Assembly: GCA_036872755.1 (NCBI GenBank)
Contig: JAVHNS010000004.1
Location: 2,232,001 to 2,296,000, forward strand
Direction: 5' to 3'
Length of the DNA: 64,000 nt
DNA from: Orbilia blumenaviensis
Lineage: Eukaryota; Ascomycota; Orbiliomycetes; Orbiliales; Orbiliaceae
In this document: positions 12,104 through 22,606 of the stretch, in pieces
How positions within the stretch are numbered: the first letter of the stretch is position 1
Layout of the letters: every line of letters starts with the position of its first letter
Made by a program: the position numbers and the translations under genes
Notes under the pieces: model-generated
The model's input: the letters and a program-made list of their open reading frames with translations, nothing else
The model's database searches: none
Told to the model about the DNA's origin: nothing

Positions 12104-12472
12104 ATGCGCCAACTACACTCCATAACCCGTTCCCTCCCTCTTAGATCTTCTTCAATCCGAGCGGCTGCAACTCCCCTTTTGACACTCGCAAACCGCCATC
12201 AATACTCCACTGCCACCGAAACCGCACGCCCCAAGATCCTTGATCCGGCCGGAGCGTTCGATGGGAAACCACGGGATGCTGAGAAGCATAACAGGGACTT
12301 CGAGCACAGAGGCGAAGCTGGACCTGCAGGAAAGGTTGCTTCTGCCGAAGGGTCGGTGAAGAAACCAGGACCAAAGATCCACAATACTGCTGGAGTGTTT
12401 GACGGGGAGAAGAGGGATGTTGAAAGGCATAATAGGGAGTTTAGGGAGAGGCATGATAGGGGGGGTTGGTAG
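12104..12472 (+). CDS. Small mitochondrial-type protein with two repeats
   Basis: Function not recognised. A single exon gives 122 residues. The first 35 residues are rich in R, S, A and L with no acidic residue (MRQLHSITRSLPLRSSSIRA at the start), which is how a mitochondrial presequence looks. The mature part consists of two copies of a 27-residue unit at about 43-69 and 90-116, sharing PKI-x3-AG-x-FDG-x2-RD-x3-HNR-x-F, and is very hydrophilic. ATG context (ccacaATGc) is good and a TATA candidate lies about 120 bases upstream. The gene converges with the CENP-H-like gene. The internal repetition under obvious sequence constraint argues for a real gene. Import into mitochondria is inferred from the N-terminus only. 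Confidence 0.75.
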   Translation: MRQLHSITRSLPLRSSSIRAAATPLLTLANRHQYSTATETARPKILDPAGAFDGKPRDAEKHNRDFEHRGEAGPAGKVASAEGSVKKPGPKIHNTAGVFDGEKRDVERHNREFRERHDRGGW

Positions 12473-12987
12473 ACGGCTTTGAGAGGGAGGCCCGTCAGGT
12501 AGACAGACGGAGATAGCGTGCCTATGCATGCTGGATGAATTGTTGGGGTCCTTTTCTTTTTTTTTCTTTTGAAGTGTGGGGGAATTTGTTTGGGGGTCAT
12601 CCTTTCCTTCCGTACATGCAGGATTGGTGGGGATGAATGTCTTTTGAGAGATAACGGGTTATCTTTTTCTGTATCATTGTTCTCTGTTTGGTGTTTTTTT
12701 TTTGTGATATCGCCGCTGTGTGTATGATTGGCTGATTGATTCAAATTTTGGGCGGGAATTTGGATATATCTTTTTTTCTTCTTGATACGTTTGTTTTTGT
12801 GGTAATAGTAGTCAAAGTAGATAACGGAACCAAAATAAAATTGGGTATCATGGAACAACGTCTTCCTAAAACTTACAAGTGCGAAGGATGGTAGCACAAA
12901 CGTAGTAAAATGCATGTGTCGCCAAATACCATATCATAGAAATCCTCCTGCCATTCATTCTCCAAAGCCTGGCTGTTTAAACTTCAG
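12473..12987. other. Convergent intergenic spacer
   Basis: Holds the 3' ends of two convergent genes. It is T-rich on the plus strand, with several runs of 8-10 T. A 238-codon minus-strand open frame crossing it is a K/H/F-rich antisense shadow. Confidence 0.6.
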
Positions 12988-13941
12988 TTAATCATCACCA
13001 CACTCCAACACCAACTCCCTCAATGTATCATCCTCCGCCCAGTTTATCCCACTACCAGCGATCACCCCTTGCAGAACACCCTTCAGAGTTCTACATTGTC
13101 TCTGCGCCTCCATCGCCTCCTCTTTCGCAGCAATAAGCCGCTCGTTAGTTGTGATGCTGTCCGAAATCTCACGCTCGAGAGATAGCTGTCTAAGCTGGTC
13201 TGCCAGCGACTTATTTGAGTCCGTGAGGGTTATCAGTTTTGATGAGTAGCGTTGCTGAGCTTCTCGCAATGTTGAGAGCTGGGATGTCAGATGGATTAGG
13301 GTGGTGGCTAAGAGGTCCCGGGCTGTGAGGAGGGGGAGTAGTTCACTGGGTGTATAACATTTAGTAATCGTCTATAATAGTATCCTACTATCTTGATCGT
13401 CCTTGAAGAAGACGTACGTTTCCATTCTCGTCCGATTCGGACCGGAATGGACCGACCGAACGATGGGTCTTGTAGAAGCCATTTGTGTGACGACAAGGTC
13501 CTTGATTATAATCTTCCCTTGCGTCTCCCTTGTTTCTTTCTTAAGCGCCTCAGCAGCTTCAGGGTCATCGAGATCCATGGAGTCTCTGGTAAGAACTATT
13601 GATACACTAGAGATGTTATAAGGTGCTATTATTTTTTTATTTTATTTTTATTTTTTTTGCAAAAAATATATATGATGGAAGTTGAGGGAAAAGAATGGTG
13701 TAAAGATATGCGTACCATCATGCAAAGCCTCCACCTCAGCCTCAAGTATATTTCGCTGGTATGTCACTTCCTGAAGCTTGTCGTAGGAGGAGAGACCAGC
13801 AAGGTCATTGTGGGTACTTAGATCGCGCAGCGCGGCGAGGGTGGTCGAGCTTGTGGGAGGAGGAAGGATTGGAAAACCAATTTTGTGGTTCATCAATTGG
13901 GTGATTATGGCAATACAGGAGTTTTTGAGTTCGGCCGCCAT
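12988..13941 (-). CDS. CENP-H-like kinetochore protein
   Basis: Probable inner-kinetochore (CCAN/Sim4 complex) subunit. Exons on the minus strand are 13941-13716, 13595-13418 and 13345-12988, giving 253 residues, close to CENP-H length. The middle and C-terminal parts are heptad-rich coiled coil (LLATTLIHLTSQLSTLREAQ and onwards). The C-terminus (225-253) has the pattern VLQ-x-VI-x-GS-x-x-NWAED-x2-L-x-x-VL, which matches the conserved end of animal CENP-H as I know it. The N-terminal half is divergent, as usual for kinetochore proteins. The second exon acceptor was chosen among three nearby AGs because only it keeps frame. Alternative: another coiled-coil CCAN member such as CENP-K/Sim4. Shares a 329-bp divergent promoter with the CCDC174-like gene. 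Confidence 0.7.
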
Positions 13942-14270
13942 CGTTTTGGCTAGGTATAAACGAAGATCTGCAGCTTCGAATCCAGTATGCCGTTGGGTTG
14001 AGGTTGAGGTTGAGGTTGAAGTTGGATGTATAAAGCTGGGGGAGCTTTGAATGTTGGGTTGTCGCGTGGTTTTGGCGTTGGTGGTTAGCGGATTTTAACC
14101 CAAATAGGTAATCCGAGATTATCAAACGGGATATTTCAACGGCAGTTCAAGGCGCGCGGGATGGCTCTTCTTCAAATTCCAACCGCCGTTAAATCGTCGT
14201 CTAGAATGCGCAATCGATAGCATAGCCAATTTTCCAATTCCCCAAGGAGGTATCCCGAGGACCTATCGAT
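13942..14270. promoter_or_regulatory. Shared divergent promoter region
   Basis: The 329 bases separate the start codons of the CENP-H-like gene (minus) and the CCDC174-like gene (plus), so both must be driven from here. A GAGGTT repeat (gttgaggttgaggttgaggttg) spans about 13996-14018. No clear TATA box is seen. Confidence 0.5.
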
Positions 14271-15359
14271 ATGAATACGTCAAACCAGGAACTCTACGGC
14301 CGGCCGAAGCCAAAGAACTCAATCCCATCCAACCTCTCATCGACGTCAGCCGTCGCGCTCTCGAGCGAACTCGCGCGATTGGCATCGTCCGGAAAAACAC
14401 AGGGTCGTAAAAGGCCTGCTGCCTCCTCAAAAGATGATATATTCCGCAAGGGCTCCAACAAGGGCGTTTCAAGCCGAGCAGCGAAAGATATAGCAGATGG
14501 AGCTCCCCGGAAAACTACGAGCAAGGATATAGGCTACCTCGACGATGCGCAACTCCAACGGTCTCGAAAGATGATGGAAGAGAAAACAAGGCTGTACAAC
14601 GCTATGAAGCGTGGAGATTATGTCCCTCCGAGTAAGAAGTTAAAGGGCGGCTGGGCTGGTGCTGAGGAAGACCGAGCGGGAAGCTTGATCGACTTTGATA
14701 GAAAATGGGCAGAAAGAGAAGCGAACAAAAAAGACGAAGATGCCGAGACTTCAAGTGATGATGAACTCTCTGTTAGGTCGGACGACGAAGAAATGGTGGA
14801 ATACGAAGACGAATTCGGCAGAACGAGGAAACAAACGAAAAGAGAGCAAAGAAAATTGCAGCGAGAGGATACGAGAGAACGAGTCATGGCTACGGCTTAT
14901 GAATCGGATAGTGAGGATGTGAGGAAGAGAAAAGTCGATTACAGTCGGCTTATTTATGATGATACCATACAAACGGGTGCCTTCGACCAAGTGGAATTCG
15001 AACGGAGGGGCAGAGAATTGGAGGAAGAAGCGCGGAACGCCCCCCAAGACACACATTATGACGCTACAAAGGAAGTTCGAACAAAAGGTGTCGCATTTTA
15101 CCAGTTTTCTCAGGATGCTGAGGCTCGACAGAAGGAGATGGATGCTTTGAAAGTCGAAAGAGAAAATACACAAAAGGCCAAGGAGAAACGATTAGCTGAT
15201 AAGGAAGAGAGGAGGAAAGAGGTGGAACGAAGAAGAGAGGAACTGAAAAACAGACGACAAGGGAAGCAAGGAGAGAAATGGCTTCAAAATTTCTTGGAAG
15301 AGCAACCAGAGCTACTAGCTAAAGCCGCGTCTACCAAGAAGCCGGAAAAAATCGATTAA
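14271..15359 (+). CDS. CCDC174-family nuclear protein
   Basis: Single exon, 362 residues. It resembles coiled-coil domain-containing protein 174 (DUF4078), a nuclear protein linked to splicing/exon-junction function in animals. The family hallmarks are YVPPSKKLKGGW at about 117-128 and VEYEDEFGRTRK at 176-187, the latter after an acidic serine-rich stretch (ETSSDDELSVRSDDEE). The C-terminal third is a highly charged E/K/R helix likely to form a coiled coil (about 270-345). The N-terminus is basic and disordered. The role in this organism is inferred from the family only. Confidence 0.85.
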   Translation: MNTSNQELYGRPKPKNSIPSNLSSTSAVALSSELARLASSGKTQGRKRPAASSKDDIFRKGSNKGVSSRAAKDIADGAPRKTTSKDIGYLDDAQLQRSRKMMEEKTRLYNAMKRGDYVPPSKKLKGGWAGAEEDRAGSLIDFDRKWAEREANKKDEDAETSSDDELSVRSDDEEMVEYEDEFGRTRKQTKREQRKLQREDTRERVMATAYESDSEDVRKRKVDYSRLIYDDTIQTGAFDQVEFERRGRELEEEARNAPQDTHYDATKEVRTKGVAFYQFSQDAEARQKEMDALKVERENTQKAKEKRLADKEERRKEVERRREELKNRRQGKQGEKWLQNFLEEQPELLAKAASTKKPEKID

Positions 15360-15679
15360 ACCGAAGCGTCCCAAAATCGCAGCATCCGAAGCTGGCAGAG
15401 CCACATCCGTAACTTCTTTCTTCTTTCCCAAAATTGTACACAAGGGAACATTGAAAATGTTCAAATTAAAACGGAAACATATGGGGTTTATCAAATAAAA
15501 ACAGGTTAGAGTAAATCAAAATACCACCCAAGCTAAATGCAATACTGATGAAATTTATAAAGCAGAACGCCGCCCATTTATGCAATGTGTGATACAATAA
15601 CTTTTATCCCTCGAAACTCCTCGATATGCCAGCATGAAATCGCAGCCTCGTCTTAACATTGGATGTGTCAACCTTCTGT
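15360..15679. other. Convergent intergenic spacer
   Basis: 3' untranslated DNA between two convergent genes. Several AATAAA-like stretches (near 15494 and 15556) are the only signals seen. Confidence 0.6.
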
Positions 15680-16378
15680 CTAAAAGTCAGATCTGTAGTT
15701 ATCTCTTTCCGGATAGGTTTGGGCTACATGGACAGCGCCGATGTGCCTAAGGAAAGCTAGAATGTGGTCGGTTCTGTTGTTTCCGGCATCAATACCAAAA
15801 AGCGAACATAGGTCTTGGATCTCTCGAACTATTTACAACGGGTTGTTCATGAGTCAGTTTATCCGCATACTAATCAACTGTATCCCCTGAGAATACTTAC
15901 GATCCATGTGGAAAAGCTGGTGTGCGTTTTCTGGAAAGTCCGGAGGGACATCATAGTCTCCATTACCCCAGATCACTGGCAGCGGACGGAACCTGTCCCA
16001 TTCACCGCTAAGTTCGGCATTATAAGCCCTGGCAGCTCGGACCAACTCGGCTGGCGAGTGGAACCCGCCCCTAGTGCTAGAACCCGCCACTCTAGGAATA
16101 TGGGACCTCTGCTGGAAGTGGTAGTGATGCGGGAACTGGCCTGCATCTAAAACGGATTGACGATGGGCTTGTGGGTACTGGTATGACAACCTGGATTCAT
16201 GTATCGTCTCCTCCGAGCTGCTATCGCTTTGGTAATTTCCATGATGCACACGGCCACTCTGTGAACCCCAGGTATTGAAGCTGGAGCCTGATCGACCGGT
16301 TAATGATTGTCTAGGAATTATATTCGGATCACACATCCCCATAACAGCCGCCGTGAAATAGTTGATTCGTCGTGACAT
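15680..16378 (-). CDS. Unrecognised protein, two exons
   Basis: I do not recognise the family. Exons 16378-15901 and 15828-15680 join in frame to 208 residues. The first in-frame ATG is the one used (MSRRINYFTAAVMGMCDPN); the open frame extends upstream without an ATG. Residues 20-115 are low-complexity, rich in S, Q, H and R. The C-terminal 90 residues look structured (SPAELVRAARAYNAELSGEW, then VIWGNGDYDVPPDFPENAHQLF) and continue across the intron into IQDLCSLFGIDAGNNRTDHILAFLRHIGAVHVA. The donor is GTAAGT and the intron holds a CTGAC branch-point candidate. The clean splice and the helical C-terminus support a real gene, perhaps lineage-specific. Confidence 0.7.
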
Positions 16379-19300
16379 GTTTAAAAAGGGAAGAGGCGAT
16401 GAGATATTAGGTTTAGAGAGGGTTTCTAAAAAAAAAAAAAGAAGAAGAATTGGTGATGAGGCTGTGAAGCCTAAGCTTTGGTAGCTCTGTGGGCGAGAGC
16501 TGCTGCTGACTCTTTGAGTTCTAGGAGGAGACACTATCGCTCTACTGCTGTAGGTGTAGATGAGTTCAGGGTATCAAGCTGGCCTAGATATTTATGGCCG
16601 AACATTGCTCTTACGGAGAGCTATCCCTCCTCTATCGCTCTTCCCCACGATGTTCTCTATTCGTCGGAAAGCTCTTCTTCAGTTAGACTTCCGAGAGATC
16701 TTGAAAAAACCCGCCCCGAAATCTGTCGAATGATATATTGAGGAGCCTGACACCAAATGGATGGTTTTTCTCTGGATCCCGTCTCTTTCTCGACTAATGA
16801 AAGTTGCGGAACCCGAGAGCCCTACCGCGTAGTTTGCCGTCGTCTTTCGGAATTAAGTTGATGCTGATACAGATCTGAGGGCTTTTCTTCTAGTTCTATA
16901 GCAAGGTCCCGTTTGGCGAATGAGGCTCCATTCAAAGGGCGTAAATAGTATATACCCATTTTCAGCCAATGTACTCCATCAGGGCGTATAAGGCGAGTCG
17001 ATATACTATACATTGCAAGTCAGGGACCGTGTTTTTATGGCACGTAGCACAACTGCTCTGCAAGAAAATTATAGGTTTTTCTTCATATTTGGGCTGGGGG
17101 GGTGACATGCCAGCAGTACTGTTATCAGGCCCTATACAAGATCTAGATCTATGACGATGTATCTGGGCTGAGCTCGGTAGTACCACCTACCAGCTTCGAT
17201 TTTCGCTTATTCTACCAGAAACATGGCCATTGATGTCAAAGGGTTTTTATTGAGAATACTAACTGTCTGTTGCTGCTAGTATTGTAACTATGAGCTACAG
17301 GATCATGACCTGTATTAGCCAGTTGGCGAGGAAGCTCGATATACTGATGGACTAGTGTATCGAATCAGTTAATCCCAGCTCAGCAGACACTGCAAGCTTG
17401 CAGAGAAAAGAAAAAAAAGTAACGCTGTAATTGGACTTATGGTCCACATGAACAGGAGGTTGGCGCAGCAAAATATGAATGACCATGGTAACGGGCGATG
17501 TTTTTGTCCCTGGTCTCAAGATACGCTTCTTGTCGGACAATCTCGTAGAGCAGTAGGCGAAGAAGATGCGGAATCACAAACTTTCCTAAATATCCAAACA
17601 ACGTGAAGAATTGTCCGAGAGGATAACATTTCCTTAGACATTTATTTTTGCCTAGAACCTTGGATAATGAATCCACAACCGGGAATCAAGTTCTAGTAGG
17701 TCTGCAGGGCTTAGCGAGATGCATGCACATGCAGGTATCCGTTAAGTTCTGTTCTATACTAAATGCCTAGTCTTTTGAGAAGGTTTGGTGATGAGGCTTT
17801 TGTGATGGCACGTTTTGTTACGATCGTATGCATGTAATCTATTGCCTATGTAATATCTAGATGTTACTAAATTATTAACCCTGACTCACTGCCAGGCCCT
17901 GAACCGTTCAAGACCCCCGCTTGATGCCCTTTTAAATTCAGATTGAACCAATGCCCAAAATTATTTACATTGCACCAATCACATAAAAGAGCATACCAAA
18001 GGTACCGGTCCCCCCGCATCACAGATTATACTTAATCGGGCCCCCATGGCCACTTCTAATTGTTATTCTGGATACTTCTAGCACCTTGGTCGTCTCGTAT
18101 AACTCGAAGTCACAATTTAACCAATTGAGGCCAAGAAAACATTCATCTACCGCGATATACTGCTGGCGGTGGAACTTTCGTGACCCTTGTGTCATAAAAG
18201 CCTGTTCATACGGTACCGTTTTCATCGAGTCTGCGGACCCTTCATGCCGGTGAGCCCGTGATTGGTAGCCTGATGGGGACTGTGGACTAGGAGAAACTTT
18301 CGGGTAGTACTTTTAGGATTGACACCTCACCAAGCTTGCAAGCGATCTATTTCTACAACTTACCTTTGATACCCTTCTCAAGCCGCTATTATTGGATTAT
18401 ATACCCACAGAAAACTTGAGATTCAAAACCTAGTCTTGTTCTGGGGCTCTCTGTTTTGTGTTTGGCGGATGCCATTCTGGACGTCGGGGCCGGCCGAACT
18501 GTTTCTTAGTGCATCTATCGCAGGAATGTTAGTGCGAGAAGGCTTTACCTAGCAGCAGTATTATTATAAGCTTTAACAATCCCAAGCTTATAAGACAAAA
18601 TGGTTTGTTCATGAGATACAATGACCTACCGAGTTCAGTAGCCACCTTGCCGTTGATGACCTAAGGTGTATAGATGTGATTGAACCCGCACTTATTTGAA
18701 AAGGCTACAGGTTGAGAGCGGTTGATCTTTAATGTTTACAGAGTCTCAAGTATGTTCTTATGCTTAAAGATTATGGCGAGTGTAATATTTATAAAATATA
18801 TTTTCTACTAAAACTTAATATTCGACCTGTATGTACTGGGAATGCTTAGGCTTGGTGAGTTTACGGAAGGCATCTATTTACAATGCGCTAATACTCTGTT
18901 CTCCTCGTGGGGAGGGTTACCGTTATATAAACACCTCTTTATACGGCAAAAGTCCATCCGGAAGTACCCAAGTGCTCCCCCAAGTCTCTTAACTGGAGTA
19001 CTGGCCATGGATTATCTTCATAATTAGTTGGTCGGTGAATTTAGCCAGCTCATATAGGACACTGCAATCTGGCTCATGGCCAGAGTAACCCCTAGAAACA
19101 CGACTGTAAACATCGTAGCTAAGTTCTCGTCGGGATATTTCGGCACGGAAACCTTAATCAACAGATATCTAGTTACATATATGAACCCACGATAAGGTCG
19201 AGTAGAGTTCCGCCTCTGCTCGAACCTGAGCTCATAATCGGTCGATCAGATTGCAAAGATAATATCGATATATTATATCATGTCACTGATCACTAAGTAA

Positions 19301-20783
19301 GGCTTGAGGATAGACTTTGGGACCTTCATTCGGGACATGCTCCGTTTTAATACACCACTTAGTAAAGGACAAAAGATAGAGTTTTTTTGTAGCAAATCTC
19401 CGCTATTAGAAGCTGGCTAAAATTAACCTTTTGCTGCCAAATATGAGGCAGCAACGCCGATATCACGTTGATTGGCTCGCGTTGGTGATCCATGTCGACG
19501 TTGTATTTTGAGGTAACACAAAGATCTGGACGTCTGCGTTGTCGATGTTTGGCGGAGTGGAAGAGCAATCATGCCAACGGCGGCAGGTTACTGGGATCCT
19601 TGCCTTCGCTTTGATTAGAGGAGGCTGGCTTCAAAGCATTATTGCTGACTTCGGCCAGATGATTCTCTTATTTTCTTATTTGCTATGCCTAAGTCTTCTC
19701 CATCAATTGTGTACAATCGACCCAATCTAGTTCTTTCTGCCGTGCGCTGACTGTATATTGCTGCAGCGCTGTGAAGGGCATCATATGATCATGTGTCAGC
19801 GCTGGTATTCATAGTGTAGTGCAACTGTGGGAAAATTCGCCAAAGACGGGATGGGTAGGTATCTACAGACGAACTTCATCTACCGCTTTATGTTTAGCTA
19901 TTTTGGACAAATGAATTTACCCGAATTCTTCCTGAGCAAGGGTGAATGCATACATTTCGAATTTTCAGTACTGCAGTTCTTTGGTGGCCGAGGAGCTATT
20001 GGCGATGGGCGATGGACGAAATTCAAGGCCGCGTGCATGGACCAACGTTAATGGCGATTTTCAGGGACCGGGAGGTACTATATGATCAGTACCGCTTCCC
20101 ACAAACTATAGCCGGCAGGCATACAGCCGTGGAGCGACGAAGCTCAGCCAAAATGCTCGAAGTTAACGTCTAAAACAGGGGATCCGAAGCTAGGTATCGA
20201 CAAAGACGACGGAACTTTCACCTATAACCACCTCGCAGCCTCGATTACCCCAATTAAAAGACTGTAGCCCGCATTTGGTGTCAAGTTTTTTGCATGATTG
20301 CCGATGAAATCTTATTCACTATTTGCAACCGCTTGCGACTTACCCTACACCCTAGCTTGCTAGCTAGAAAACTCCACATCTCGGAGCGTTGCATCCCGAA
20401 ATGCATGCCGACGCAACAATGACCCATGTCCATGTTGTGTCCGTTTAGCCGGAGCTACCCTAGTAAAGATTCCCCATCTGGAGCACGGCTCGAGGTTGTG
20501 AACCAAGGAACTCATGATCAGGTCCGCTTTAATAGCAACTCAAGCTGCGAGCGGCTTTCCTTTTCGCAGATAGGTACAGGCTGATCCTCAAGGCTCCAGA
20601 AAGACCTTGGTTTGCATCATTGAAAATGGTCCACACACCTTCAAATCCGAACATCCTATTCTCTCTATATATCAACAGGAACAAATATTTAAAGAAACTT
20701 CAAACTGCGATTCTGTTCCTGGTTTTGTTCGCCCATCCATAGAAGCGCATAATTCGAAACTTGTTCTGTCAACCAGTAACAAA
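16379..20783. other. 4.4-kb gene-poor stretch
   Basis: No gene supported. Open frames are all under 80 codons and unrelated to families I know, including minus-strand frames at 17437-17676 and 18019-18225. Parts of 17750-19300 are A/T-rich with many TATAAT/CTAGAT words, which would fit an old repeat degraded by mutation, but no terminal repeats or transposase remnant can be read. The last 200 bases are the leader of the GH1 gene, with TATATAT at 20666-20672. Confidence 0.5.
20666..20672 (+). promoter_or_regulatory. TATA-box candidate of GH1 gene
   Basis: TATATAT lies about 112-118 bases upstream of the first in-frame ATG of the beta-glucosidase. CTGGAG/CTCCAC/CTCCAG words compatible with a CreA-type site (SYGGRG) occur at about 20370, 20479 and 20594, but that hexamer is frequent by chance. 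Confidence 0.35.
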
Positions 20784-22313
20784 ATGGCCGAACTAAAACC
20801 ACACCTAAAGGGTGTCTTGCGACCAGACTTTCAGTGGGGATATGCCACAGCCGCCGCGCAAATTGAAGGAGCTTGGAACACTGATGGGAAAGGCGAAAGC
20901 ATTTGGGACAGACTCGGCCACACGCCCGGAAAGATCAAAGATTCAAGCACCGCAGACGATGCTTGTAGATCCTACGACTTTTACAAGGAGGATGTTGCTT
21001 TAATGAGATCGTATGGAGTTCGAGCATACCGGTTTTCCCTTTCGTGGTCAAGAATAATTCCGCTTGGAGGAAAAGACGATCCGGTCAACCCTAAAGGAAT
21101 TGAATTTTATAACAACTTAATCGATGAATTAATTGCCAACAAAATTACCCCATTTGTCACGCTATTTCATTGGGATATCCCTCAAGCACTAGAAGACCGA
21201 TACAAAGGCATGCTAAACATGGAGGAATACACTCCAGACTTCCTACGATACGCTCGGGTTTGCTTCGAGTCGTTCGGTGACCGAGTCAAGAACTGGATTA
21301 CATACAACGAGCCCGGCGTGTATTCCCTAGCTGGGTACGCTGCCGGTGTCCATGCTCCTGGCCGTTCCTCTAATAGGGAATTAAATGAGGAAGGGGATTC
21401 ATCGACAGAACCTTTTATTGTATCTCATACAGAACTAGTTTCCCACGCACACTGTGTCAAGATGTACCGAGAGGAATATAAGCCAACTCAAAAAGGGACT
21501 ATCATGATTACGCTGCATGGTAATTATTCTGAACCCTGGGACGCAGAGGACCCGCTCGACATCGAAGCAGCTCAGAGAGCTCGGGAATTCGAGATTGCCT
21601 GGTTCGCCGACCCTATCTATAAAACTGGCGACTACCCAGCCTCTATGAGGGCACAGCTTGGCGACAGACTACCCCGCTTCACCGAGGAAGAGTCGAAACT
21701 TTTGCTTGGGTCTTCCGACTTTTATGGCATGAATACCTACACCACATTCTATGTCAAGCACAAAACGACACCACCGGAGCTCACAGATCATCTGGGAAAT
21801 GTCGAGAAACTTGATAGTAACAGAAAGGGAGTGAGCCGTGGGGATGAATCAGATACCTATTGGCTTAGGACATGTCCTTGGGGCTACAGAAAGCTATTGA
21901 ACTGGGTCTGGGATAGATACCACGTTCCTATTTTTATGACTGAGAACGGCACAACTGCGAAGGGTGAGCATCTGGATACACCGCCGACGGATCCTCTGAA
22001 CGATACTCACAGAATTGATTTTTTCAACGGTTACCTGAGCGCTTTAGCAAGTGCTGTGAAGGAGGATAGAATTGACATCAGGTCTTACTTCGTCTGGACC
22101 TTTACTGACAACTGGGGTATGTTCCTTTCGCCCTAGTCTAAACTATACCGCGAAACTAACACTTTTAAACCCTGGATAGAATGGGCGGCAGGATACACTG
22201 ATCGCTTCGGCGTTACATGGATCGATTATAAGAGCTCAGAGAAGAAGAGATACCCTAAAAAGTCGGCTAGTGTTGTCCGGGAGCATTTTGAGCATTATAT
22301 TGCGAAAGAGTGA
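20784..22313 (+). CDS. GH1 beta-glucosidase, cytosolic
   Basis: Glycoside hydrolase family 1 enzyme that removes terminal beta-D-glucosyl (or related) units with retention. Exons 20784-22116 and 22180-22313 give 488 residues, the usual GH1 length. The acid/base glutamate is E176 in TYNEPGV and the nucleophile is E387 in FMTENGTT. FQWGYATAAAQIEGAW, YRFSLSWSRI, TLFHWDIPQAL and FVWTFTDNW|EWAAGY (split by the intron) complete the barrel. The start is the first ATG in a frame that is open upstream from 20607. No signal peptide, so the enzyme is probably intracellular and depends on imported glucosides. It converges with the GH95 gene 293 bases away, and an MFS sugar porter follows. Confidence 0.95.
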
Positions 22314-22606
22314 AGATTTTAATATAGAAAGCTTACGGATAATGAATATTTGCTTATGTAAACTAAAGTGGATACTATGATAAACCAATCTCGCAAACTA
22401 GTCTCTATGAAGTGGCCGTGATAAAGCAAGTTTACACAAATCTTAGAAAATATTGTTGAATGTGAACAAATTTAGCCTACGAAACACATCAAAAAGATTT
22501 ACATAGGTACATGTAGGTGTGTGAGTAGTCTTCCGCAAATTCTGTACGTTATAAACAAAACTATATATATATATATGCTGAGTACTAAAATACATGTTCC
22601 AATGTC

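Noticed and set aside
12199..12915. 238-codon minus-strand open frame
   Set aside because: Antisense to the two-repeat mitochondrial-type gene; sequence is low-complexity K/H/T/F and its openness follows from T-rich plus-strand DNA.
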